A stretch of DNA of 14,818 bases, taken from positions 31,264-46,081 of the forward strand of contig JAHFHJ010000002.1 in NCBI GenBank assembly GCA_023246985.1. Reading direction: 5' to 3'. The DNA is from Candidatus Omnitrophota bacterium (GTDB taxonomy: Bacteria; Omnitrophota; Omnitrophia; Omnitrophales; Aquincolibacteriaceae). Shown here piece by piece: positions 1 to 6,932 of this stretch; position 1 is the first letter of the stretch, and each line of letters begins with the position of its first letter. The notes under the pieces were generated by a model, which did not search any database, was not told the origin of the DNA, and worked only from the letters and a program-made list of their open reading frames with translations. The translations under genes were made by a program, and so were the position numbers.

Positions 1-2
1 GG

Positions 3-767
3 GCGGGGCTTTTTTACTCGGTGGTTCTGTGGAGCGGGGTGTCGGTTCTGACGCTTTTCTTTTCACTTCTGGATCTTTTTATTGTTTTGCCTGTCTGCCT
101 TCTTACGGGGGACAAAACCCGGCGCAGGATCCACACCGTTTCAACCTTCTGGGCCCGCGGGATCATCAAGTGGAGCCCGCTTTGGCGGCTCGCCGTGAGC
201 GGACGGACGAATATCCAAAAGGGGAAAAATTACATCATCGTTGCCAACCATCAGAGTCTGTTGGATATCCTTGCCGTGGCCGCGGCTCTTCCCCTTCATT
301 TCAAATTCCTGGCCAAAAAAGCCCTTTTTTATATCCCGTTCATGGGTTGGGCCATGGCGTGCGCCGGGTATGTGCCGGTGGACCGGTCCAATCATGACAG
401 CAGCAAAAAGGCGGTATTGCGGATCCGCGAGCTTCTCAAGCGCGGATTAAGCGTCCTTTTATTTCCGGAGGGAACGCGCAGTCCGGACGGGAGGATTCAC
501 GCGTTCAAAATGGGCGCTTTCAAACTCGCATTCGAAAATGATGTTGAAATCCTTCCGGTCGTGGTCGAAGGGACCGGAACGGCACTGCCCAAGAAGAACA
601 TGTTTTTGCGCAAGCGAAGTATCTTTATCGTGTCGATCGGAAAACCCGTTTCCGTGAAGGGCGCCGGGGAGCGCCCGCTTGAAGAAACGAAAGAAAAGAT
701 ACGCCATGAAATGATCGCGCGCCTTGAAAAGATAAGACATCAAAAACCGGGAACCGGGGAACGATGA
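3..767 (+). CDS. plsC: 1-acyl-sn-glycerol-3-phosphate acyltransferase (PlsC family), 5' end outside window
   Basis: Transfers an acyl chain to lysophosphatidic acid to make phosphatidic acid, a membrane-bound step of phospholipid synthesis. The acyltransferase blocks are visible in order (numbered from the GTG at 21): block I NHQSLLD with catalytic His77 and Asp82, block II around VPVDRSN (118-124), block III FPEGTRS (148-154), and a block IV-like PVVVEGTG. A hydrophobic N-terminal segment (residues 1-29) would anchor it in the inner membrane. The frame is open to the left edge of the window; the codons before GTG 21 read AGLFYS and continue the hydrophobic segment, so the true start is probably just outside, with GTG 21 as the fallback. 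The stop TGA at 765-767 overlaps an ATG at 764, the start of a possible bridging mini-ORF. The family is certain; the exact acyl-acceptor is not. Confidence 0.9.
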   Translation, partial: AGLFYSVVLWSGVSVLTLFFSLLDLFIVLPVCLLTGDKTRRRIHTVSTFWARGIIKWSPLWRLAVSGRTNIQKGKNYIIVANHQSLLDILAVAAALPLHFKFLAKKALFYIPFMGWAMACAGYVPVDRSNHDSSKKAVLRIRELLKRGLSVLLFPEGTRSPDGRIHAFKMGAFKLAFENDVEILPVVVEGTGTALPKKNMFLRKRSIFIVSIGKPVSVKGAGERPLEETKEKIRHEMIARLEKIRHQKPGTGER

Positions 768-832
768 ACGGAAAACGAAAATCGTTCAGCGTTTTCCGTT
801 GCCCGTTTCGCGAGAGGTTATCGTTGATATGA
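764..832 (+). CDS. Possible 22-codon bridging mini-ORF between plsC and the EEP gene
   Basis: An ATG at 764 overlaps the plsC stop (ATGA 764-767). Its frame runs 22 codons and ends in a TGA at 830-832 that overlaps the ATG of the next gene (ATGA 829-832). The peptide starts MNGKRKSF, is strongly basic and has one Cys. Its body is largely the 11-bp inverted repeat at 767-800. It resembles no protein family I know. A role as a translational coupler carrying ribosomes from plsC to the next gene is inference; it could be a chance frame. Confidence 0.3.
   Translation: MNGKRKSFSVFRCPFRERLSLI
767..800. repeat. 11-bp perfect inverted repeat (hairpin) in the plsC-EEP spacer
   Basis: AACGGAAAACG (767-777) is the exact reverse complement of CGTTTTCCGTT (790-800), with a 12-nt loop. 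Weaker complementarity continues outward to about 756 and 811. No T-run follows, so a rho-independent terminator is unlikely. It looks like one of the palindromic elements that occupy junctions in this window, although I see no second copy of this particular sequence here. Confidence 0.65.
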
Positions 833-1569
833 AAATACTAACATTCAACACCTGGCAGGAACGCGGGCCGTGGCGCGAGCGATGGGACCTCATCTTCAAG
901 GGTCTTGAGGAGTACGATGCCGATGTGGTCGGATTCCAGGAAGTTTTTAATATGGAATGGGCCACGGAAATCCGGAAGCGTTCCGGCTATCCTTATCTCG
1001 CGGTGAGCGGCGAACATTCCGGGCTTATTTTCCTTTCGAAATTCAAACCGGTCGAACAGGAATGCCTGATCCTAAAGACCCAGTCGCCGACCGAAGATTA
1101 TCTGCGCTATGTTTTTTATGTCCAAGTCGATACGGGGAATGCCAGGGTCGCCTTGTTCAACACGCATTTGTCGTGGAAAGCGGATGAAAATGTCATTCGC
1201 ATGAGACAGGTTGAAGAGCTGGACCATTTTGTAGAGCAAAAAACAAAGGATCTTCCCACGACGATCGTGGGAGATTTCAACATGGCCGCTCCGGCGCCGG
1301 GAATCGTTTTTGTGCGTGAAATCAAGCAATGGACCGATACATTCTGGACGAAAAACCCCGGGGACCCCGGCCTTACATGGGATTACCGAAACCCTTATGC
1401 CGAAGCTGAGCGTGAAAAAATGGCGGAACGACGGATCGATTATATTTTTATTCGAGAGCGTATCGGACCTTTTGCAAAGATCCTTTCATCGCGCGTGGTG
1501 TTTGACAAACCTTCCGCCGCGGGTATTTATCCCTCGGATCATTTTGGCGTTTTAACGGAATTCGGGTGA
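829..1569 (+). CDS. Endonuclease/exonuclease/phosphatase (EEP) family hydrolase
   Basis: A metal-dependent phosphodiesterase fold of 246 residues, the usual size for a single EEP domain. All catalytic blocks are present: LTFNTW with Asn7, FQEV with Glu38, NTHLSW with His113, VGDFNM with Asp149 and Asn151, RRIDYIF with Asp204, and the C-terminal PSDHFGV with Asp237-His238. There is no obvious signal peptide or membrane segment, so it is probably cytoplasmic. The ATG at 829 is chosen because AGAGG at 813-817 is well placed and the EEP fold begins immediately; an in-frame TTG at 799 would add ten residues encoded inside the hairpin region. The substrate (nucleic acid, sugar phosphate or phospholipid head group) cannot be told from sequence. 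Its place after plsC and before membrane proteases hints at an envelope-related role, but that is weak. Confidence 0.88.
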   Translation: MKILTFNTWQERGPWRERWDLIFKGLEEYDADVVGFQEVFNMEWATEIRKRSGYPYLAVSGEHSGLIFLSKFKPVEQECLILKTQSPTEDYLRYVFYVQVDTGNARVALFNTHLSWKADENVIRMRQVEELDHFVEQKTKDLPTTIVGDFNMAAPAPGIVFVREIKQWTDTFWTKNPGDPGLTWDYRNPYAEAEREKMAERRIDYIFIRERIGPFAKILSSRVVFDKPSAAGIYPSDHFGVLTEFG

Positions 1570-1573
1570 CACA

Positions 1574-2713
1574 GTGAATAAAGAATCACCGGCTGACAAA
1601 GTCACGCAAGCGCGCGCCTATCAGGCCATCCGTCGGAGACTGAGCCTTTTTCATCTTTTTCTGACGCCCGCGCTCTTGGGGATCCTGCTTGTGAGCGAAT
1701 GGACATTCAGGATGCGCCAAAATGCCATCGCGATCACCGGAGGGAACGATTGGGGCGTCGTCGCAGTTTATTTTCTCCTGTTCTCGCTTTACTTCCTGAT
1801 CTTTGATCTGCCGCTCTCGTTTTATTCGGGATTCATCCTGGAGCATCAATTCGGTCTTTCGAATCAGAATTTCGGTCAGTGGCTCCTGGATCTTGGAAAG
1901 AAAACTTTTCTCGCGTTTGCACTGTCGCTCGTGCTTTTGGAAGGTCTTTACGGGATCCTTCGCGGCGACTCCGCCCGCGGGTGGCTTTGGGCGTGGGCGC
2001 TTTACGCATTCGTAAGTTATATTCTCGGGAAACTTTTCCCGGTGTTCATTGTCCCGCTTTTCTACAAGTACGGAAAGCTTGAGGATCAAGAGCTTGAAGC
2101 GAAGATTTTCCGGTTGGCCGCGCGGTTCAAGATGCCGGTGGGGAATGTTTATTCGCTGAACTTAAGTAAAACGACCCGAAAGGCCAACGCCGCGTTCATG
2201 GGGATCGGCAAAACGAGGCGGGTCGTGTTGAGCGATACGCTGATCCATCACTTTACGCACGCCGAGATCGAAATGGTGATGGCCCATGAGCTGGGGCATT
2301 ACAAGCACCACGATGTCTTGCGGCTTTTGGCATTCGGACTTGTAACATCGCTCGTTGCGTTCGCGGCTGGTTTTCGGGGCATGGGCATTTGGGCCGCGTC
2401 TCTGGGGCTTGGTTCCGCGGCCAATATTGCCGGGCTACCGCTTCTTCTTCTTATTTTTTATGGCGTGCATCTTGTTCTGATGCCGCTTACAAACGGCTAT
2501 TCGCGGAAGCGGGAACGCGCCGCGGATCGTTTTGCCATGAAAGCTTTTGCCGATAAAGAGGTTTTTATTTCATGTATGGAAAAATTAGGCGAGCAGAATC
2601 TCGCGGACCCGGAGCCCCCGGCCTGGTACGAGTGGCTTTTCTACGATCATCCGTCGATCGGCAAACGCGTCGCAATGGCGAAAAATTATGAAAAATCGAC
2701 ATCGCTGCCGTAA
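1574..2713 (+). CDS. M48 family membrane metalloprotease, Ste24/CAAX prenyl protease 1 type
   Basis: A zinc protease embedded in the inner membrane. The 379 residues show several hydrophobic spans (about 24-41, 62-90, 111-128, 138-162, 252-268, 284-304). The catalytic motif is HELGH (His238, Glu239, His242), followed by the third zinc ligand Glu314 in RKRERAAD. The segment around residues 198-222 (SKTTRKANAAFMGIGK then RRVVLSDTL) and the C-terminal FYDHPSIGKR are typical of the Ste24 branch rather than HtpX. Bacteria have no CAAX prenylation, so the likely job is turnover of membrane or misfolded exported proteins. It starts with GTG four bases after the preceding stop; its Shine-Dalgarno is weak. 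Its 3' end overlaps the next gene by 26 nt in another frame, which suggests co-transcription and coupling. Confidence 0.92.
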   Translation: MNKESPADKVTQARAYQAIRRRLSLFHLFLTPALLGILLVSEWTFRMRQNAIAITGGNDWGVVAVYFLLFSLYFLIFDLPLSFYSGFILEHQFGLSNQNFGQWLLDLGKKTFLAFALSLVLLEGLYGILRGDSARGWLWAWALYAFVSYILGKLFPVFIVPLFYKYGKLEDQELEAKIFRLAARFKMPVGNVYSLNLSKTTRKANAAFMGIGKTRRVVLSDTLIHHFTHAEIEMVMAHELGHYKHHDVLRLLAFGLVTSLVAFAAGFRGMGIWAASLGLGSAANIAGLPLLLLIFYGVHLVLMPLTNGYSRKRERAADRFAMKAFADKEVFISCMEKLGEQNLADPEPPAWYEWLFYDHPSIGKRVAMAKNYEKSTSLP

Positions 2714-3884
2714 ATCGTTTCGCAATTTTATCATTCCCGAATACTTTCATCGGAAATCTATCGCCTGGATCCCCGCTTTCGCGGGGGTGACGGGCGCTTT
2801 GTTGTGTTTTCTTTTTGCCGTTCAGGGTTATGCCGCGACGAATGACGACGATCATGGCAAAGAGGCGGTGGAACGCCGGCAGAAGATCGAGATCGAGCGG
2901 TTCCTTGCGGGGAGAGGCGGCAAGGCGCCGGTGGCGCCGATGGCGATTGAGCTTTATAACGACGCGGTCAAGTTCTTTGAGAAGAGTGAATTTGAGCCGG
3001 CCCGCCAGGCGCTGAATGATTCGCTGGAGTTGGAGCCGCAGAATGCCCTGGCGCTGGAACTTTTGGGGGAAATCGAGAATCTTCAGCAGGATTTCGAAAA
3101 AGCGGAATATTATTATAAAAGAAGCTATCTTGTGAGTCCCTCGACGCGTCTTCGCCAAAAGATCGAGAAAATTCAAAAAGAGCATTCTGTCGAAAAGAGT
3201 TTGGATACCTACGACGAAGAGCATTTTATCATCAAATACCGCAAGGGCGAGCAGGGTTACGAAGGTTATTGGCTGAAAAATCTTTTGCGGGACACTTACA
3301 CGCTGCTTTCGCAGGATTTCGGGCATTATTTCAACCACAAGACCGCCGTGCTTTTTTACGCGGGAAAGGAATTCCATGATGTGACCGGACAGTCTGCGTG
3401 GGTGGGCGGACTTTATGACGGGAAGATCCGTTTGCCGGCATATCGCCAAGGGTTCAAGGAGGCGGATCTCCGCGCGGCCGCGACGCATGAAATGACGCAT
3501 GCTTTCGTCGCCTCATTGGGTGGCGCGCGGGCGCCTGCCTGGATTCACGAGGGGTTAGCTCAATATGAGCAGAGTAAGGTCCAGCCGGTCAATACGATGG
3601 TTTTTAACGCGGCGATCCGCACGAAGGCTCTTATGCCGATGAATCGCCTTCTTTCCGAAAACCTGAAGATAGAAAAAATGGATCCTCTGGAGGTGGCGCT
3701 CTTTTATCAGGAGGTCTTTATGTTGGTCCGTTATATGGTCGATCGTTATCAAATGTATCGCATGAAGGAGATCCTCGCGAAGTTTAAAGAGGGGAAACAG
3801 GCGGAACAGGCGATCGAGGAAGTGCTCGGAATTTCAACGGGACAATTGGAGAAAGAATGGCTCGCGACGCTCCCCCCCTCCTGA
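2688..3884 (+). CDS. Secreted TPR protein with peptidase-MA (gluzincin) domain
   Basis: A 398-residue predicted exported protein. Residues 1-50 look like a long signal peptide with a basic n-region, hydrophobic core GVTGALLCFLFAVQGYA, and likely cleavage near residue 49. Residues about 86-155 form tetratricopeptide-like helices. The C-terminal half carries a gluzincin zinc motif HEMTHAF (His267, Glu268, His271) with the third ligand Glu288 in AWIHEGLAQY, as in the peptidase-MA group. It is probably a periplasmic or surface protease or peptide-binding protein; the substrate is unknown. ATG 2688 lies inside the 3' end of the M48 gene. An alternative start is GTG 2787, at the edge of a palindromic repeat that encodes WIPAFAG; starting there leaves a short n-region with no positive charge. 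Thus part of the signal peptide is repeat-derived. Confidence 0.85.
   Translation: MKNRHRCRKSFRNFIIPEYFHRKSIAWIPAFAGVTGALLCFLFAVQGYAATNDDDHGKEAVERRQKIEIERFLAGRGGKAPVAPMAIELYNDAVKFFEKSEFEPARQALNDSLELEPQNALALELLGEIENLQQDFEKAEYYYKRSYLVSPSTRLRQKIEKIQKEHSVEKSLDTYDEEHFIIKYRKGEQGYEGYWLKNLLRDTYTLLSQDFGHYFNHKTAVLFYAGKEFHDVTGQSAWVGGLYDGKIRLPAYRQGFKEADLRAAATHEMTHAFVASLGGARAPAWIHEGLAQYEQSKVQPVNTMVFNAAIRTKALMPMNRLLSENLKIEKMDPLEVALFYQEVFMLVRYMVDRYQMYRMKEILAKFKEGKQAEQAIEEVLGISTGQLEKEWLATLPPS
2729..2792. repeat. Palindromic dispersed repeat (WIPAFAG type) inside the signal-peptide region
   Basis: The right arm contains a tight hairpin, CCCCGC (2771-2776), loop TTTC, GCGGGG (2781-2786), flanked by TGGAT and GTGACGG. 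The left arm, from TCATTCCCG at 2731, is a degraded complement of the right arm. Translated, it gives the WIPAFAGVTG string that I recall as the signature of a widespread intergenic palindrome in many bacteria. A second relative lies at 11603-11678. Here it is in frame inside the protease gene. Confidence 0.7.
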
Positions 3885-3958
3885 AGATCACCCTCGGTAC
3901 GCATCCGGTGTGGGATGGGGGGACGGCCTATTTCACGCCGGGGGTGTGTGAGGGTTGA
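3857..3958 (+). CDS. Possible 33-codon small ORF upstream of the ParB-like gene
   Basis: Starts at an ATG inside the end of the peptidase-MA gene, in another frame, with GGAG at 3848-3851 placed five bases before it. It stops with TGA at 3956-3958, two bases before the ATG of the ParB-like gene. The peptide starts MARDAPPLLKITLG. No internal codon after the start ends in A, and about 70% of third positions are G or C, as in genuine genes here. It could be a leader peptide or coupler, a relic of a lost gene end, or chance. I recognise no family. Confidence 0.3.
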   Translation: MARDAPPLLKITLGTHPVWDGGTAYFTPGVCEG

Positions 3959-3960
3959 CC

Positions 3961-4914
3961 ATGAACAGAATTGAAAAAATAAAGGTTGCCGCGATCGGCC
4001 AAGAAATGCCGTATGGCTTCCGGTATCGCTTGAAGGATGATGCGCTCAGGGCGTCGATGAAGCAGTTCGGGATCTTGACGCCGATCGTGGTGACGGATGC
4101 CAAGCGGCCGGTTGTGATCGCGGGGCATAAGCGTCTTCGTGCCGCGCGGACGCTCAAGATACAAGAAGTGCCGGCGCTTGTGGCGGAAAAACTCAAGGCC
4201 CAGGATGCTTTTCTGCTGAATCTCATTTCCAACTGGCAACAAGTTTTTCCGGATACAGACCGGGCAGGGGCGCTCGGGAAGGCGAGCCGGGAATTCCGGT
4301 TGAAGGAGAGCGACATACTTTCGGTCGTCATGCCGCTTCTGGGACTTCCGGCGGATAAATCCGTACTGGAACTTTATCTCAAGGCGGATCAATTCTCGCC
4401 GCCGGTCAAAGATCTTATCGAGGAGGAACATTGGCCGCTTCGCGCCGTGACCTTCCTTTTCAAATTCTCAAAAAAGGATCAGGAATATTTTGCCCAAAAG
4501 ATCGGGACCCCAACACGGCTGACCCATTCACAACTGCTCCAAGCCGGGGAATGGCTTGTGGACATTCTCAAGAGAACCGGCAAGACTCTCCCGGAACTTT
4601 TCAGGGAGCATAAGGTTTTGGAGGAACTGGAGCTTTCCGGTAGGGATCCCCGCGTCAAGGCCGACCGGTTCTTTGCCCGTATCAAACGACTGCGTTTTCC
4701 GGGGTATTCGCTCTACCTCGAGGAATTCGACAAGCGGCGGGCGGATGTCCTTCGTGACATCCCGGGGCTTCGCTTAGAACCGGTCCAGGGGTTTGAAACG
4801 CCCGGGTTTGAGCTCCATAGCCGGATTAAAACTCCGGAGGATCTGGAGCGTTTTCTCCAAAAACTTTCGGAGCGGCGTTTTGCGCTTAACTCGTTGTTTG
4901 AAATTGTGTCGTGA
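3961..4914 (+). CDS. Orphan ParB-like (ParB/Srx fold plus helix-turn-helix) protein
   Basis: A 317-residue protein with the ParB N-terminal domain: a first block around RLKDDALRASMKQFGILTPIVV (24-45) and the nucleotide-pocket region AGHKRLRAA (54-62). A KorB/ParB-like helical region follows (about 112-180), recognisable from the run LLGLPADKS then SPPVKDLIEEEHWPLRA. The C-terminal third (about 190-317) is charged and helical with no family I know. In chromosomal ParB the pocket reads GERRxxA and binds CTP; here it is GHKR, so CTP switching may be lost or altered. There is no parA next to it and I saw no parS-like site (GTTTCACGTGAAAC). ATG 3961 is chosen because GAGGG (3950-3954) sits six bases upstream; an in-frame TTG at 3955 is less likely. 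It probably binds DNA; a true partition role is doubtful. Confidence 0.75.
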   Translation: MNRIEKIKVAAIGQEMPYGFRYRLKDDALRASMKQFGILTPIVVTDAKRPVVIAGHKRLRAARTLKIQEVPALVAEKLKAQDAFLLNLISNWQQVFPDTDRAGALGKASREFRLKESDILSVVMPLLGLPADKSVLELYLKADQFSPPVKDLIEEEHWPLRAVTFLFKFSKKDQEYFAQKIGTPTRLTHSQLLQAGEWLVDILKRTGKTLPELFREHKVLEELELSGRDPRVKADRFFARIKRLRFPGYSLYLEEFDKRRADVLRDIPGLRLEPVQGFETPGFELHSRIKTPEDLERFLQKLSERRFALNSLFEIVS

Positions 4915-4926
4915 TTCGGATACAAT
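4898..4926 (+). promoter_or_regulatory. Predicted sigma70-type promoter for the batD block
   Basis: TTGAAA (4898-4903), a 17-nt spacer, then TACAAT (4921-4926). Both hexamers are one mismatch from consensus with ideal spacing. It spans the ParB-like stop codon and would start RNA near 4933, about 15 nt before the batD ATG. It is the best promoter I can see in the window. Confidence 0.55.
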
Positions 4927-4947
4927 ACCCCCTCTTGTGATCCTCCT

Positions 4948-6858
4948 ATGAGAAAAATTCTTTTAGCTGCGGTGATCTTTTGGGGCTTTTCTGCCCCCTC
5001 CCTTCAGGCCGAGGAGGTTCGTGTGTCCGCCAGTCTGAACAAGAGCTCGGCCCAGGTGGGAGAAGAGATTCGGCTGAATATCCGCGTGACGGGCCAGGGC
5101 GGCAATCTCCAGGCCCCGAGGCTTCCGGCCCTGGAGGGGATCGAAACTTATTATACCGGCCGCGCTTCCCATATTGCTTTTATCAATGGAGTTTCCTCTT
5201 CGAACGTGGAGTTCGGTTACACGCTCATCCCGCAACGCGTCGGTCATTTCACCTTGAGTTCTATCGAAATTCAGGCCGGACCGGGCGTTCTCAAAACGGA
5301 GCCGCTTGAGATCGAAGTGTCGGGAGGGCCGAATCCGATGGCAAGGCCTCAGGGCGCGCAACGGGTTGCGGCCTCTTCTTCCATGCCGGCGTCAATGCCC
5401 CAGCCGGCGCCTCAGGATGAGAGCTTTGTCGCTTCTTCAGGCCAGGATGACAACATCTTTGTCCAAGCGTGGGTGGACCGGAAAACTCTTTATCAGAATG
5501 AACAAATGCTTCTGACCTATTCGCTTTATACCCGTTATGACACGCGCTATGAAGGTTTCGAGAAAGAGCCCGAGACAAGCGGGTTCTGGATCGAGGAATT
5601 CCCGATGGATCGGGAGGTGCCTCGTGAGACCGTGAAAGTGAACGGCAAGCGTTATGTGAAAGCGGATGTGAAGAAGCTCGCGCTTTTTCCGACCGCTCCC
5701 GGCAACTATACAATCCAGCCCGGAAGTCTCAAGGTTTCGATCCGTGAAGAACCTCAGGGGGCGAGCGCTTTCGACGAATTCTTTAGCGATAGTTTCTTCA
5801 CCGGGGGATCCTTCTTCGCGAGGCGGCAGAATCGTCTGCTCCAGCCTCCGTCGATCCAGCTTGTCGTGAAGCCCCTGCCCGAGGCGGGGAAGCCGGCGAG
5901 TTTTCAGGGCGCGGTCGGGTCGTTCCGGCTTTCCGCGACGATCGATAAGAATAAAGTCAAACAGAATGAGCCGGTGACGCTTAAGATGGTGATCGAAGGC
6001 AATGGGAATATCGAAACCCTGACCCGTCCCAAGGTGCCGGAGCTGACGGGTTTTAAGACCTACGACGCGGACGCCAATTCCAAGCTTTTTCAGACCGGAA
6101 ATGTGATCGGGGGTACGAAAAGTTTCGAGGTTGTTTTCATTCCGAAAGAGGAAGGAAATTCTTTTATCCCGCCGCTCGAGTTCAGCTATTTTGATCCCCG
6201 GCAGGGAAAGTATCTGACGCTCAAGACCCCGAATTTTCCGATCGAGGTGGAACATTCGGAGCAGAATTTTCAGATGCCCCAGGAGCTTTCCGGAAACACC
6301 CTTTTCCAAAAGAAGGTCAAATCCGAGGGCAAGGACATCCTCTATATCGATGAAAAACTTCCGGAAATCCCGCGGGTCCGTGCCGTCAATGCGGCTTACA
6401 AAGTGCTTGGGGGAGGCGATCTTCTCCTTTTTGCGCTGTTGCTGATTCTTTGGATGAAGGATCGCCAGGACCGGCTTTTTTCCAAAGATCAGGCGCTCCG
6501 GCGACGAAAAACCGCGCGTATGACAGCGTCCGTGAACATGCGCCGGCTCAAAAAACTCGCGCATTCCGCGAAAGACGAAGATATCGCGGCTTTTTTCGTG
6601 GAGCTTGAAAAGGTGATGACCCAGTATCTTGCGGACAAATGGAATCTCTCAACCTATGGCGTGACGCGGCAGGATCTGGAGCAGACGCTGGTCGCCCACT
6701 TTGGCGCGGAGGACGAACATCTCAAGAACGTTTTCGAGCTTTACCGCCTCTGCGATGAATCCCGCTTTGGAAAAGGATCGATTCCCCAGGCTTCGAAGAG
6801 GATCGGGCTCAAGATCTTCCAAGACACTGTGAACAGGATCGAAAGGATGCGGAAATGA
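4948..6858 (+). CDS. batD: BatD family (oxygen tolerance) envelope protein
   Basis: A 636-residue protein with signal peptide MRKILLAAVIFWGFSAPSLQA and a probable cleavage before EEV. A long periplasmic part of beta-rich repeats follows (about 22-480), including the BatD-typical sequence KPASFQGAVGSFRLSATIDK near residue 315-335 and a related N-terminal copy VRVSASLNKSSAQVGEE. One membrane segment (about 485-505, GGGDLLLFALLLILWM) leads to a cytoplasmic helical tail. BatD works with BatA, BatB and BatE in the Bacteroides aerotolerance cluster; the biochemical role is not settled. Only batD and batE are here; the MoxR ATPase and VWA partners usually found beside them are absent from the window. 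A strong promoter lies just upstream, but there is no Shine-Dalgarno before the ATG; the leader instead has CCTCCT directly before the start. Confidence 0.9.
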   Translation: MRKILLAAVIFWGFSAPSLQAEEVRVSASLNKSSAQVGEEIRLNIRVTGQGGNLQAPRLPALEGIETYYTGRASHIAFINGVSSSNVEFGYTLIPQRVGHFTLSSIEIQAGPGVLKTEPLEIEVSGGPNPMARPQGAQRVAASSSMPASMPQPAPQDESFVASSGQDDNIFVQAWVDRKTLYQNEQMLLTYSLYTRYDTRYEGFEKEPETSGFWIEEFPMDREVPRETVKVNGKRYVKADVKKLALFPTAPGNYTIQPGSLKVSIREEPQGASAFDEFFSDSFFTGGSFFARRQNRLLQPPSIQLVVKPLPEAGKPASFQGAVGSFRLSATIDKNKVKQNEPVTLKMVIEGNGNIETLTRPKVPELTGFKTYDADANSKLFQTGNVIGGTKSFEVVFIPKEEGNSFIPPLEFSYFDPRQGKYLTLKTPNFPIEVEHSEQNFQMPQELSGNTLFQKKVKSEGKDILYIDEKLPEIPRVRAVNAAYKVLGGGDLLLFALLLILWMKDRQDRLFSKDQALRRRKTARMTASVNMRRLKKLAHSAKDEDIAAFFVELEKVMTQYLADKWNLSTYGVTRQDLEQTLVAHFGAEDEHLKNVFELYRLCDESRFGKGSIPQASKRIGLKIFQDTVNRIERMRK

Positions 6859-6932
6859 AACGATCTTTTGGGCCGTACGGGATCGCGCCGTACTGTGGAA
6901 GACTTATGACGAAGTTTCCGGTGGAGAGATGA
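6855..6932 (+). CDS. Possible 25-codon bridging mini-ORF between batD and batE
   Basis: Its ATG overlaps the batD stop (ATGA 6855-6858). Its TGA (6930-6932) overlaps the ATG at the head of the batE frame (ATGA 6929-6932). The peptide starts MKRSFGPYGIAPYCG, is basic and contains one Cys. The arrangement repeats that at 764-832. It may be a coupler, or the original beginning of batE (an MKR signal-peptide start on a tight ATGA overlap) cut off when the adjacent repeat arrived. It resembles no family I know. Confidence 0.3.
   Translation: MKRSFGPYGIAPYCGRLMTKFPVER

Noticed and set aside
767..800. Terminator after plsC
   Set aside because: The stem is A/T-rich, no T-run follows, and the next gene is in the same direction with a tight coupled architecture.
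2565..3500. 311-codon minus-strand frame, including the familiar string RHPRESGDPGD
   Set aside because: It is opposite the peptidase-MA gene. The string is the reverse reading of the palindromic repeat and not evidence of a protein.
3961..4950. parS-type partition site near the ParB-like gene
   Set aside because: No GTTTCACGTGAAAC-like 14- or 16-mer was seen by eye in or around the gene.
5437..6564. 375-codon minus-strand frame opposite batD
   Set aside because: Antisense shadow; arginine/leucine-rich with no recognisable domain, while batD is clear.
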